The notes beneath the pieces are model-generated. The model worked only from the letters and a program-made list of their open reading frames with translations. It had not been told where the DNA came from and did no database searches. DNA of 21,540 nt from Chloroflexi bacterium UBA6019 (GTDB taxonomy: Bacteria > Chloroflexota > Dormibacteria > Dormibacterales > Dormibacteraceae). The DNA lies in NCBI GenBank assembly GCA_002427995.1, contig DIZV01000072.1, positions 1,468 to 23,007 of the forward strand. Reading direction: 5' to 3'. How positions within the stretch are numbered: the stretch's first letter is position 1; the number at the start of each line of letters is the position of its first letter. The translations under genes were made by a program, and so were the position numbers. Below, in pieces: positions 6,445 to 13,889 of this stretch.

Positions 6445-7155
6445 ATGAGGGTCGTCCAGCGGCAGGATCTCCAGGACGCCATCCGGGAGCTCGACTTCCT
6501 GCAACGCCTCGCCCAGGAAGCGGCCACGGCGCAGAAGCCGGGCGAGCTGGTGGAGCTGATCATCCGCGAAACCACCTCCGCGATGGCGATCGACGTCTGC
6601 TCGCTCTACCTCGCCGGGCCGGACGGCGAGCAGCTGGCGCTGGCGGCGACCAACGGCCTCAACCCGTCGATGGTCGGCCGCGCCCACCTCCGGTTCGGAG
6701 CCGGCATCACCGGCTGGGTGGCGCAGCACCGTGAGCACCTCGCCGTCCGCGACGTCAGCGCCGACGGGCGCTTCAAATGGATCCCCGGGGTCGATCAGAA
6801 GCGGTTCAAGTCCATGCTCTCGGTGCCGATCGAGGCCGGTGACCGGTTGGTCGGGGTGCTCAACGTGCAGAGCGTCGAGGAGCGCGATTTCATCCCTGCC
6901 GACATCGACTTCCTGAAGGCGATCGCCGGCCAGGTCGCCGGCATCCTCGAGCGGATGAGAATTGCAGCGGCGGCTGGAGGCCCAGCTGGCCGAGATCCGG
7001 CTCTCCCACGAAATCCACGGCCGCTTCACCAAGCTCTCGCTCGACGGCGCCGGCATCCCGGCCATCCTCGACGCCGTCGGCAGTCTCGCCGGAGGCCGGG
7101 CGGGGCTCTACTCGATCGATGGCTTCCGGGTCCGGAGCGGGGCGGAAGACGGTGA
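6445..7155 (+). CDS. GAF-domain half of a frame-broken GAF-PucR regulator
   Basis: The genuine coding part runs from ATG 6445 to about 6957 (171 residues). It encodes an N-terminal helix and one GAF domain (about 30-168), with the LRFGAGITGWVAQHRE and RFKSMLSVPIEAGDRLVGVLNVQS blocks typical of small-molecule-sensing GAF domains. After ILERM the frame turns into an arginine/proline-rich tail of 65 residues, the out-of-frame reading of the next gene. Skipping one base (A6958) continues directly as ELQRRLEAQL, joining the GAF exit helix to the downstream coiled coil. The two parts are therefore almost certainly one protein in related genomes. Sequencing error, true mutation and programmed +1 shift cannot be told apart here. 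Confidence 0.8.
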   Translation: MRVVQRQDLQDAIRELDFLQRLAQEAATAQKPGELVELIIRETTSAMAIDVCSLYLAGPDGEQLALAATNGLNPSMVGRAHLRFGAGITGWVAQHREHLAVRDVSADGRFKWIPGVDQKRFKSMLSVPIEAGDRLVGVLNVQSVEERDFIPADIDFLKAIAGQVAGILERMRIAAAAGGPAGRDPALPRNPRPLHQALARRRRHPGHPRRRRQSRRRPGGALLDRWLPGPERGGRR

Positions 7156-8221
7156 CGCGCTGCCCGCCCGCCTGCATCTCCCCGCCGAACTGCTCCGTGA
7201 GCACGGACCGCTCGAGGCCCGGCTGACCGCCGGTAGGCCGGCCCGCGAGCTCGACGTGGTCCCGGTCCGGGCGGGGACCGACCTGCTCGGCTTCCTCGTC
7301 GTCGCCGCTCCGGGAGCCGGCGCGGACGATGCCGACAGCCGCCTGCGTGCCCTCCAGCACGGGTCGACCGTGCTCGCACTCGAGATGTCGAAGGAGCGCG
7401 CCGCGGCGGAGGTCGAGCGCCGCCTGCGCGGCGACCTGGTCGAGGAGCTTCTCGCCGGCGGCCTCGACGGACCCGAGGCGGAGCGGCTCGCCCGCCAGGC
7501 CGAGCGACTCGGCCACCGGCTGCCGCACCGCGCCTGGGTGCTCGTCCTCGAGCCCGACGACCCCGCGTCGGAGGCCGAGATGGCCGCGCGCGGCCGGCAG
7601 GACCGGATCCACGGTGCGCTCACCGACCTGGCCCGCCGCCGGCTCGGCGCCGCGCTGACCCTGACGCGATCCTCGTCCGCGGTGGTGCTGCTGAGCGAGG
7701 AGGTGGCGCCCGATCTGGGCACCGCTGAGCGGCTTGCCGAGCAGCTCCACGCCGCGGCAGCGCCTCTGCTCCGCCCGGGTACGGCGTCGATGGGGATCGG
7801 CAACCTGGCCGAGTCGGTGGCAGAGCTGGCCCGCTCCCACCACGAGGCCCGCCAGGCGCTCCGGCTGGCCCGGCGCGGTGGGATGCGGGGCAAGATCACC
7901 TCCTACCGCTCGTTGGGCGCCTTCCGGCTCCTGCTCGAGGTCCAGAGCCCGGACGCCCTCCGCCGCTTCGTCGGTGAGGTGTTGGGGCCCCTGCTGAAGT
8001 ACGCCGAGTCGCGCGAGACGCCGCTCCTGGAGACGCTCGAGGCGCTGGCGGCCGCCCGCTGGGTGCGCCGTGCCGCCGCTCGCGACCTCGGCATCCACGT
8101 CAACTCGATGTCCTACCGACTCGAGCGGATCGAGACGATCAGCGGGGTGAAGCTGGACGACCCGGAGATCCGGGTGGCGATCGCGATCGCCCTCCGAGCC
8201 CGGAGCATGCTCGGGATGTGA
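6962..8221 (+). CDS. PucR-family helix-turn-helix regulator, C-terminal half
   Basis: This frame is open from 6959, after a TGA at 6956-6958; the first usable start is TTG 6962, with no good ribosome site. It begins with a coiled coil (LQRRLEAQLAEIRLSHEIHGRFTKL), then a sensor-like region and a CdaR/GGDEF-like middle domain (roughly 130-280). It ends with a PucR-type helix-turn-helix near the C-terminus (AARDLGIHVNSMSYRLERIE, then GVKLDDPEIRVAI). Proteins of this type regulate purine, amine or sugar-acid catabolism, but the target here is unknown. Together with the GAF half it would make a regulator of about 590 residues. No catabolic operon is adjacent. Confidence 0.85.
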   Translation: MQRRLEAQLAEIRLSHEIHGRFTKLSLDGAGIPAILDAVGSLAGGRAGLYSIDGFRVRSGAEDGDALPARLHLPAELLREHGPLEARLTAGRPARELDVVPVRAGTDLLGFLVVAAPGAGADDADSRLRALQHGSTVLALEMSKERAAAEVERRLRGDLVEELLAGGLDGPEAERLARQAERLGHRLPHRAWVLVLEPDDPASEAEMAARGRQDRIHGALTDLARRRLGAALTLTRSSSAVVLLSEEVAPDLGTAERLAEQLHAAAAPLLRPGTASMGIGNLAESVAELARSHHEARQALRLARRGGMRGKITSYRSLGAFRLLLEVQSPDALRRFVGEVLGPLLKYAESRETPLLETLEALAAARWVRRAAARDLGIHVNSMSYRLERIETISGVKLDDPEIRVAIAIALRARSMLGM

Positions 8222-8277
8222 CGCCAACCCCCCATAGCTCACTGTCAGGTCTTCGGCAGGACGCGGCACCGGAAGCC

Positions 8278-8283
8278 TAAACT
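8278..8283 (+). promoter_or_regulatory. Putative -10 box (TAAACT) for the NfeD-SPFH operon
   Basis: TAAACT lies in the 90-base gap after the PucR stop. The expected start near 8290 would leave a leader of about 22 nt containing AGGAAGCAAGGGAAAG ahead of GTG 8312. No clear -35 is visible. Confidence 0.35.
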
Positions 8284-8311
8284 GCGGCCCGCAGGAAGCA
8301 AGGGAAAGCAA

Positions 8312-8728
8312 GTGGTAGTCGCCTGGGTAGCGGTCGCTCTCGGCATGGCCGTCGTGGAGGTCGCGTCGGTGGCCTTCTATGCCGCCTTCCTGGCGGTAGG
8401 GGCGATCGCGGCGGCGGTGGCTGCACTGCTCGGAGCCGGCGTCATCGTCCAGGCCGTCGTCTTCCTCATTATCTCGATCGCGGGCGTCGCGCTGGTTCGG
8501 CCGGCAGTTGTCAGGCGGAGGAGGCCGCGGGTGGTCTCCGGCGCCCAGGGAATGATCGGCCAGACCGGGGTCATGGTCGAACCGATCGAGGGCCGGAACG
8601 ACCGCGGCCACGTCCAGGTCGCCGGGGAGAGCTGGCCCGCCGTCAGCGCCGACGGCAAGCCGATCGCAGCCGAGTCGACCGTCACCGTCATCGAGATCCA
8701 GGGCGCCACCCTGGTCGTGCGGAAGTAG
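8312..8728 (+). CDS. Short NfeD-family membrane protein
   Basis: A protein of 138 residues with hydrophobic segments at about 4-22, 24-42 and 45-65, then a basic stretch (RRRRPR) and a C-terminal OB-fold domain (about 75-138) with the GQTGVMVEPI and HVQVAGESWPAVS strands of NfeD. It is the short form that lacks the N-terminal ClpP-like protease domain. NfeD proteins are encoded beside SPFH proteins and are thought to act with them in membrane microdomains. That arrangement is seen here, with the SPFH gene starting 13 bases downstream. The start is GTG 8312, preceded by GGGAAAG. Confidence 0.92.
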   Translation: MVVAWVAVALGMAVVEVASVAFYAAFLAVGAIAAAVAALLGAGVIVQAVVFLIISIAGVALVRPAVVRRRRPRVVSGAQGMIGQTGVMVEPIEGRNDRGHVQVAGESWPAVSADGKPIAAESTVTVIEIQGATLVVRK

Positions 8729-8741
8729 GGAGGGAAGCCAA

Positions 8742-9674
8742 GTGGGTCCTGTCATCGCTCTGAGTGTTTTCGTCCTGATCGTGATCCTCGCGATCGTGAC
8801 CCTGGTCAGGACCGTGGTCGTGATCCAGCAGGGCACAATTGGAGTCGTCAAGCGGCTCGGCGAGTACCACTCGGTTCGCCCGGCCGGCATCACCTTCCTG
8901 ATCCCGTACCTGGACGTGATCGTGCTGGTCGACGTGCGGGAGACGCCGAGGACCGGCGACCGGCAGGACGTGATCACCAAGGACAACGTCTCAGTCGCCG
9001 TCAACGCGACCATCTTCAGCCAGGTGGTCGATCCCCAGAAGGCCCTGTTCGAGGTCAGCAACTACTTCGTCGCCGTCGACCAGCTTTCGCGGACAACCCT
9101 CCGGGCGGTGTTCGGCTCGCTGAGCCTCGACGACGCACTGAGCCAGCGCGAGCAGATCAACGCCCAGCTCCAGGTCCAGATGGAGTCGGTCACCGACAAG
9201 TGGGGGATCCGGATCAACCGGATCGAGATCGTCGACATCCTGCCGCCGCAGCCGATCCTGAACGCGATGGCGCTCCAGAAGACCGCCGACCAGGAGAAGC
9301 GGGCCTCAATCCTCCAATCGGAAGGGGCGCAGCAGTCCGCCATCAACGTCGCCGAGGGACAGAAGCAAGCCGTCATCAAGTCGGCCGAGGGCGAGCGGCA
9401 GTCCCAGATCCTCCGCGCCGAGGGCCAGAGGCAGGCTGCCATCCTGGAGGCCGAGGGCCGCGGGCAGGCGATCGCGACCGTGTACCAGGCGATCCACGCC
9501 GGTAACCCTGACGCGCCTCTTCTGGCGATTCTCCAGCTGGAGACGCTGAGCAAGTTTGCCCAGAGCGATAACGCGACGGTGCTGGTTCCCTACGAGTCGG
9601 CGGCGTTGCTGGGCGCGGCCCAGGCGCTGCGCTCGATGATCGCCGCGGCACCCTCGGCCGACACCGGCAAGTAA
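8742..9674 (+). CDS. SPFH/stomatin-like (paraslipin-type) membrane protein
   Basis: A protein of 310 residues with one N-terminal membrane helix (about 4-27), an SPFH/band-7 domain (about 27-190) containing QQGTIGVVKRLGEY and RTTLRAVFGSLSLDDALSQRE, and a long helical region. Residues 193-247 are five consecutive 11-residue repeats, each beginning S/A-E-G (SEGAQQ, AEGQKQ, AEGERQ, AEGQRQ, AEGRGQ), a hendecad coiled coil. Such proteins form large oligomeric rings or cages on the membrane and scaffold microdomains and protease access. The start is GTG 8742 with GGGAGGG upstream. It is paired with the NfeD gene. Confidence 0.95.
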   Translation: MGPVIALSVFVLIVILAIVTLVRTVVVIQQGTIGVVKRLGEYHSVRPAGITFLIPYLDVIVLVDVRETPRTGDRQDVITKDNVSVAVNATIFSQVVDPQKALFEVSNYFVAVDQLSRTTLRAVFGSLSLDDALSQREQINAQLQVQMESVTDKWGIRINRIEIVDILPPQPILNAMALQKTADQEKRASILQSEGAQQSAINVAEGQKQAVIKSAEGERQSQILRAEGQRQAAILEAEGRGQAIATVYQAIHAGNPDAPLLAILQLETLSKFAQSDNATVLVPYESAALLGAAQALRSMIAAAPSADTGK

Positions 9675-9692
9675 GCCGGTTCCGGCTGGGGG

Positions 9693-9714
9693 CCCTAGGC
9701 GCTCGGCGCCAGGG
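9693..9714. terminator. Hairpin between convergent SPFH gene and minus-strand small ORF
   Basis: CCCT-GGCGC pairs with GCGCC-AGGG around a TCG loop, with one bulged A at 9697. It starts 19 bases after the SPFH stop and includes the stop codon of the minus-strand small ORF at 9695. There is no T-run, so factor-independent termination is uncertain. Confidence 0.4.
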
Positions 9715-9838
9715 TGTCCCCCGAGTGCCGGCGGGCGGGGCCCACCGGCCGATTGGCCGAGGAGCGCTGCCAGGCGTTCCAGCTCTTCCAGGCGTTCTGG
9801 ACCAGGTCGTTCAGTTCAAGTATCAGGACGAGTACCAC
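9695..9838 (-). CDS. Possible small protein, 47 residues
   Basis: I do not recognise this frame. From GTG 9838 it reads as an aliphatic N-terminus (VVLVLILEL), then a helix with the repeated NAWKSWNAWQ element, then a basic and proline-containing tail. GAGGTG (revcomp of 9847-9852) lies eight bases upstream, a good ribosome site. The frame stays open further upstream to 9958, but that part looks non-coding. It lies downstream of the zinc-ribbon gene on the same strand. The ribosome site and the amphipathic repeat are the only support. Confidence 0.35.
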   Translation of the reverse strand: MVLVLILELNDLVQNAWKSWNAWQRSSANRPVGPARRHSGDTLAPSA

Positions 9839-9923
9839 TTGTGTTTCACCTCGGTTGCTGTGACGTAGAGTCCGTGTGCTTATATCAACGACGAACAAGG
9901 GGTAACCCTGCGCCGGCGGTTCG

Positions 9924-10178
9924 CTAGGTGGCGATCCGGAGGCGCGCGCGGCCCCCACGCCGTTGCTCCATCAGGCTCTGGGTGTCGAGCCGGAAGAGCG
10001 TTATCAGGCAGTCGAAGCAGAGCCAGCGGCCCGCCGCCATGCGATCGCCCCACGGGACGTAGTGCAGCGAGCGTTCCGCTTCGCACTCCTGGCGGCAGGT
10101 GGCGCAGGTCTCGGGGAAGGTCTCATGGGCCTGGAGGGGAAGAGCGACCATGCTCGACAAACTTCCCGGGCCGCCCAT
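9924..10178 (-). CDS. Small zinc-ribbon-like hypothetical protein
   Basis: A protein of 84 residues with two CxxC knuckles: CATC, followed by another Cys four residues later, and CFDC about 29 residues on. The pattern suggests one bound zinc ion in a zinc-ribbon or treble-clef fold. The tail is basic (RRGGRARLR), which would suit nucleic-acid binding. The start may be ATG 10178 (GGAGGG 13 bases upstream) or ATG 10151 (75 residues). It lies after the glnA terminator and so probably has its own promoter. I do not recognise the family. The paired knuckles make it more likely real than the overlapping plus-strand frame. Confidence 0.55.
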   Translation of the reverse strand: MGGPGSLSSMVALPLQAHETFPETCATCRQECEAERSLHYVPWGDRMAAGRWLCFDCLITLFRLDTQSLMEQRRGGRARLRIAT

Positions 10179-10230
10179 TCTTGCGCCGCCGCCCTCCTCT
10201 GGCGGTGGGCTGGCGGCGGAATGACAGGGC

Positions 10231-10270
10231 TCAAAAGCAGAGGCCCCCGCGAGCGGCGCGGGGGCCTCTG
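10231..10270 (-). terminator. Strong intrinsic terminator of glnA
   Basis: A perfect 14-bp GC-rich stem (10238-10251 with 10257-10270) around a 5-nt loop is followed, in the minus direction, by GCTTTTGA. It begins 15 bases after the glnA stop codon. This is the clearest factor-independent terminator in the window. Confidence 0.88.
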
Positions 10271-10285
10271 ACCCGTCGAGCCGGA

Positions 10286-11731
10286 CTACGCGTCGTGGTA
10301 GAGGTAGAACTCCCAGGGATGCGGGCGCAGCGCCACCGGCTCGACCTCCCGCTTCATCTTGTAGTCGATCCAGGTCTCGATCAGATCCTTCGTGAAGACC
10401 CCACCCTCGAGCAGGTAGTCGTGGTCGGCTTTGAGCGCGGCCAGCGCCTCCTGGAGAGAACCGGGCACCGATTGGATGGCTGCCTTCTCGGCGCCCTCCA
10501 GCTCGTAGATGTCCTTGTCGAGCGGCTTCGGCGGCTCGATCTTGTTCTTGATCCCGTCGAGGCCGGCCATCAGCAGGGCGGCCATCGCCAGGTAGGGATT
10601 GGCGGTCGGGTCCGGCGACCGGAACTCGATCCGCTTCGCCTTCGGGTTGTTCGAGTACATCGGAATCCGCACGCAGGCGGACCGGTTGCGCTTCGAGTAG
10701 ACCAGGTTGATCGGCGCCTCGTAGCCCGGCACCAGCCGGCGGTAGGAGTTGGTGGTCGGGGCGCAGAAGGCGAGCAGGGAGGGTGCGTGCTTGAGCAGGC
10801 CGCCGATGTAGTGGATGGCCATCCGGCTGAGTCCGGCGTAGCCGTCGGCATCGAACATCAGGTTGACCCCGTCCTTCCAGAGACTCTGGTGGACGTGCAT
10901 CCCGGACCCGTTGTCCTGGAAGAGAGGCTTCGGCATGAACGTCGCCACGTACCCGTTCTGGGCGGCGATGTTCTTGATGATGTACTTGTACTTCATCACC
11001 TTGTCGCCCATCGAGACCAGGGTGTCGAAGCGCATGTCGATCTCGGCCTGGCCGGCGGTGCCGACCTCATGGTGCTGAACTTCGACCCGGCAGCCGGCCT
11101 CGTTCAGCTTCAGCATCATCTCCGAGCGAAGGTCCTGGAGCCGGTCCGTCGGGGGGACGGGAAAGTAGCCCTCCTTCGCCCGTGGCCGGTTGGCGAGGTT
11201 GGCGGTGCCGTTGCTGCCGCTGTTCCAGATCCCCTCTTCGGAGTCGATGTAGTAATAGCCGCTGAACATGTTCTGGTCGAAGCGGAGGCTGTTGAAGATG
11301 TAGAACTCCGCCTCGGGCCCGAAATAGCCGGTATCGGCGATGCCGCTCTTGGCAAGGTAGTCCTCCGCCTTGCGGGCCACGTACCGCGCGTCGCGGCTGT
11401 AGGGCTTGCGGGTGATCGGGTCGACGATGTCGCAGATCAGGAAGAGGGTCGGTATCCGCAGGCAGGGGTCAAGGGTCGCCGTCTCGGGGTCCGGCAGCAG
11501 GAGCATGTCGCTCTCGTTGATGGCCTGGAAGCCGCGGATGCTGGAACCGTCGAAGCCGAGCCCCTCGCTGAAGCTGGACTCGTCGAGCTCCTCGAGGGGC
11601 AGGCTGAAATGCTGCCAGGTGCCGGGGAGGTCCACGAAGCGGACGTCGACGACCTGGACGCCGGCCCGACGTGCCCGCTCGATCACCTCGGCCGGCTTGG
11701 TTGAGCTCACGCTCTCGGTTGCAAGACCCAT
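10286..11731 (-). CDS. glnA: Type I glutamine synthetase
   Basis: A protein of 481 residues that makes glutamine from glutamate, ammonia and ATP in the cytoplasm. Family blocks are easily seen: GFDGSSIRGF near the N-terminus, GYFGPEAEFYIF (metal-binding glutamate), NGSGMHVHQSL, and NRSACVRIP with RIEFRSPDP in the C-terminal catalytic domain. Tyr409 in LDKDIYEL matches the adenylylation site of the GS-I beta class, so control by a GlnE-type adenylyltransferase is likely. The start ATG 11731 has GGAGGGG five bases upstream. It is monocistronic, with its own terminator. A 7-bp inverted repeat about 100 bases upstream may be an operator. Confidence 0.98.
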   Translation of the reverse strand: MGLATESVSSTKPAEVIERARRAGVQVVDVRFVDLPGTWQHFSLPLEELDESSFSEGLGFDGSSIRGFQAINESDMLLLPDPETATLDPCLRIPTLFLICDIVDPITRKPYSRDARYVARKAEDYLAKSGIADTGYFGPEAEFYIFNSLRFDQNMFSGYYYIDSEEGIWNSGSNGTANLANRPRAKEGYFPVPPTDRLQDLRSEMMLKLNEAGCRVEVQHHEVGTAGQAEIDMRFDTLVSMGDKVMKYKYIIKNIAAQNGYVATFMPKPLFQDNGSGMHVHQSLWKDGVNLMFDADGYAGLSRMAIHYIGGLLKHAPSLLAFCAPTTNSYRRLVPGYEAPINLVYSKRNRSACVRIPMYSNNPKAKRIEFRSPDPTANPYLAMAALLMAGLDGIKNKIEPPKPLDKDIYELEGAEKAAIQSVPGSLQEALAALKADHDYLLEGGVFTKDLIETWIDYKMKREVEPVALRPHPWEFYLYHDA

Positions 11732-11822
11732 GGATGCCCCTCCTCTGATTGGGAAGAAATCGGCGCAGTAGGTTCCAAGCTGAATTGTTCGCCACGGGGG
11801 CCCTTGCGGCCACGGTCAGACG

Positions 11823-11851
11823 ACACGAAATCCACCCGGTCTGCTTCGTGT
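11823..11851. promoter_or_regulatory. Inverted repeat upstream of glnA
   Basis: ACACGAA (11823-11829) and TTCGTGT (11845-11851) form a perfect 7-bp inverted repeat with a 15-base spacer, 92 bases upstream of the glnA start. The half-site spacing of 22 bases, about two helical turns, would suit a dimeric regulator. The regulator is unknown. Confidence 0.3.
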
Positions 11852-11901
11852 GGACAGCATCATCCGATGCAGGGTCCCGCGCCCCCGCACAGGGCCATGC
11901 T

Positions 11902-11922
11902 AGCGGCCGCGCACGGGCCGCT
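11902..11922 (-). terminator. Hairpin downstream of trxA
   Basis: AGCGGCC and GGCCGCT pair around a 7-nt loop, 18 bases after the trxA stop in its direction of transcription. No T-run follows. It is a weak terminator candidate between trxA and the glnA leader. Confidence 0.35.
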
Positions 11923-11940
11923 GGGGGTTGGGCGGCTGGG

Positions 11941-12282
11941 CTAGGCGGCCGCGGTCTTGGCCAGTGCCCGGTCGAGCCAGCTCTTGATCCCGATCGGTCC
12001 CGGGTAGCCGACCAGCCGGTCGACCATCGCGCCGCCGCTGAAGAGGCCCAGGGTGGGGATGCCCATGACCTGGTACCGCATCGCGACTTCGGGGTTGGCG
12101 TCGGTGTCGAGCTTGCCGACCTCGACCCGATCGCCGTACTCGCCGGCGATCTGCTCGATCACCGGGGCCATCATCTTGCAGGGGCCGCACCAGTCGGCGT
12201 AGAAGTCGACCAGGACCGGCTTCTGGCTGGTCAGTACGGTGGTTGAGAAGTCGCTGTCGTCGAAGTGCTTCATGTCGTTCAC
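11941..12282 (-). CDS. trxA: Thioredoxin
   Basis: A thioredoxin of 113 residues with the redox-active WCGPC motif (Cys32 and Cys35), the conserved DFYADWCGPCKMMAP block, the YQVMGIPTL segment with cis-Pro, and a GYPGPIGI helix start. It reduces cytoplasmic disulfides, and the ArsC encoded in this window is one plausible client. The start is GTG 12282 with GGAGGT about 13 bases upstream; ATG 12273 is an alternative. It diverges from the membrane glycosyltransferase gene. Confidence 0.97.
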   Translation of the reverse strand: MNDMKHFDDSDFSTTVLTSQKPVLVDFYADWCGPCKMMAPVIEQIAGEYGDRVEVGKLDTDANPEVAMRYQVMGIPTLGLFSGGAMVDRLVGYPGPIGIKSWLDRALAKTAAA

Positions 12283-12345
12283 AGTTTTGGCGGATACCTC
12301 CTCAGGATCTGTCCACTAGAAGCCGGGGCCCTGCCCGTCTATTCC

Positions 12346-12355
12346 TGAAACAATC
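12346..12355 (-). promoter_or_regulatory. GATTGTTTCA element upstream of trxA
   Basis: The 10-mer GATTGTTTCA (minus strand) lies 64 bases before the trxA start. It recurs identically at 16298-16307, 51 bases before the Rieske gene start. It may be a shared promoter or operator element. Confidence 0.3.
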
Positions 12356-12363
12356 GGCAGCGG

Positions 12364-13887
12364 ATGGCTGAGATGGTTGCCGCGCCGCGGAGCCCGGTCC
12401 GGCAGGGGCTCTACCGGCTGTTCGAGGCGACGCCCGGCCTGATCACCTGGGTGATGCTGCTGAGCCCCGCCTGGATCCCGATTCTCTTCGGCGTCAACGG
12501 GGCTTTCTTCGTTGCGATCGGCGTGCTGGTGTTCGACTGCTACTGGTTCATGCGCTCCTTCCTCGTCATCGGTGGCATTCTCACCACCTACCGGCGGATG
12601 CGGCGCGACATGGCGATCGACTGGTGGGAGCGCTGCCGGGGGGCCGACCTGGCGCCGGGGGGCGAGAGGCCGCTCGACTACTACCACCTCTGCATCATCC
12701 CGACCTATACCGAGCCCTATCACGTCCTCGAGGCGACCTGCCAGGCGATCGTGGACTCCAACTACCCGCCCGAGCGGAAGCTGATCGGGATCATCACCCG
12801 GGAGACGGACAAGCCGGGCTGGGAGAACGTCGCCAAACTCAAGGCCAAGTTCGGGGACCGAGTGGCCGGCTTCCACCACATCAAGGACCCCCTCGAGCCT
12901 GGCATCGTGGTCGGCAAGTCGGCGGCGATGAACTGGGGTGGCCGCTGGATGGTCCGCCAGCTGACCGAGGAGGGGTACGACCTGAGCAAGGTCCTCTGCA
13001 CCGACCTTGACTCGGACTATCGGGTCCACCCCCAGTACTTCGCCTGGATCAGCTACCACCACGCCCTCGAGCCGGGACGCGACACGACGATCTGGCAGCC
13101 GGTGCCGCTCTTCCACAACAACATCTGGAAGGTGCCGACCGCGGTCCGAGTGGTGTCCGGCAGCACCTCGCAGTGGCAGATGTTCCTCCACACCCGCAAG
13201 CACCGTCTGGTCGCCTTCTCCTCCTACACCTGCAGCCTGGAGTTCGTGCACGAGGTCGGCTACTGGGACAAGGACGTGATCCCGGAGGACTCCCGCTTCT
13301 ACTGGAAGGCGTTTTTCCGCTTCGGGGAGCGGTTCCAGATGAGGTCGGTCTGGTTGCCGATCTACGGCGACTCGCCGATCGGCCGGGACTACGCCGCCAG
13401 CCACGCCAGTCAGTACAACCAGATCAAGCGGTGGGCCTGGGGGATCACCGATGTGCCCTACGTGCTGGAGCGGATCCCCAAGCACCCCGAGATCCCGCTC
13501 CGGCTCCGGGTGATCCGCTTCCTGAACCTCTTCCTGAACCACCTGAACTGGATCTTTCTGCCCGTGTTCCTGCTCTTCGGGGCCTCGATCCCGATCTGGG
13601 TCAGCACCGACTTCTCGATCACCGACCTGGGCCAGAACCTCTGGCTCTACTCGAGCCTGATCCTGACGGTGACGACCTCCACGGTGATCGGGCTGATCTG
13701 GCTCGAGTACAAGCTGCTGCCGCCGCCGCCGGCCGAGTGGCATCCCGCCCGGCGCTTCCTGGTCTTCCTTCAGTACTTCAGCTACCCGGTGGTCGGCCTC
13801 GTCCTCTCGGTGCTCCCCGCCCTCGAGGCGCACACGCGCCTACTGCTCGGCAAATACCTGGAATACCGCGTGACCGAGAAGGGCTGA
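12364..13887 (+). CDS. Membrane glycosyltransferase family 2 (cellulose-synthase-like)
   Basis: A protein of 507 residues with a processive-GT2 layout. There are two or three N-terminal membrane helices (about 27-75) and a cytoplasmic GT-A domain (about 105-370). Further helices follow at about 380-490 (LNLFLNHLNWIFLPVFLLFG, then two more hydrophobic stretches). Catalytic signatures are the TDLDSD motif (Asp214, Asp216), the PEDSRFYWKAFFRFGE block (Glu308-Asp309 as candidate base) and QIKRWAWG (353-360), the equivalent of QxxRW. It should polymerise a sugar from a nucleotide donor and push the chain through the membrane. The polymer is unknown. There is no PilZ domain. A small gene follows after two bases. 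Confidence 0.9.
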   Translation: MAEMVAAPRSPVRQGLYRLFEATPGLITWVMLLSPAWIPILFGVNGAFFVAIGVLVFDCYWFMRSFLVIGGILTTYRRMRRDMAIDWWERCRGADLAPGGERPLDYYHLCIIPTYTEPYHVLEATCQAIVDSNYPPERKLIGIITRETDKPGWENVAKLKAKFGDRVAGFHHIKDPLEPGIVVGKSAAMNWGGRWMVRQLTEEGYDLSKVLCTDLDSDYRVHPQYFAWISYHHALEPGRDTTIWQPVPLFHNNIWKVPTAVRVVSGSTSQWQMFLHTRKHRLVAFSSYTCSLEFVHEVGYWDKDVIPEDSRFYWKAFFRFGERFQMRSVWLPIYGDSPIGRDYAASHASQYNQIKRWAWGITDVPYVLERIPKHPEIPLRLRVIRFLNLFLNHLNWIFLPVFLLFGASIPIWVSTDFSITDLGQNLWLYSSLILTVTTSTVIGLIWLEYKLLPPPPAEWHPARRFLVFLQYFSYPVVGLVLSVLPALEAHTRLLLGKYLEYRVTEKG

Positions 13888-13889
13888 CG

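Noticed and set aside
6890..9061. Long minus-strand open frame (723 codons) opposite PucR, NfeD and SPFH genes
   Set aside because: Composition is that of a GC-rich antisense shadow, and it opposes three well-supported genes.
9765..9800. Short repeat TTCCAGGCGTTC-like units, possible CRISPR or tandem array
   Set aside because: Only about two imperfect copies with no regular spacer. They encode the repeated NAW element of the small minus-strand ORF.
9963..10271. Plus-strand open frame of 102 codons opposite the zinc-ribbon gene
   Set aside because: No motif. The minus strand has paired CxxC knuckles, and the frame would run through the glnA terminator.
10181..11704. Plus-strand open frame of 507 codons opposite glnA
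   Set aside because: It is Val/Leu/Asp/Arg-rich shadow coding. glnA is complete and has its own ribosome site and terminator.
12316..13833. Minus-strand open frame of 505 codons opposite the glycosyltransferase
   Set aside because: It is antisense to catalytic motifs of a recognisable GT2 enzyme and has a shadow-type composition.
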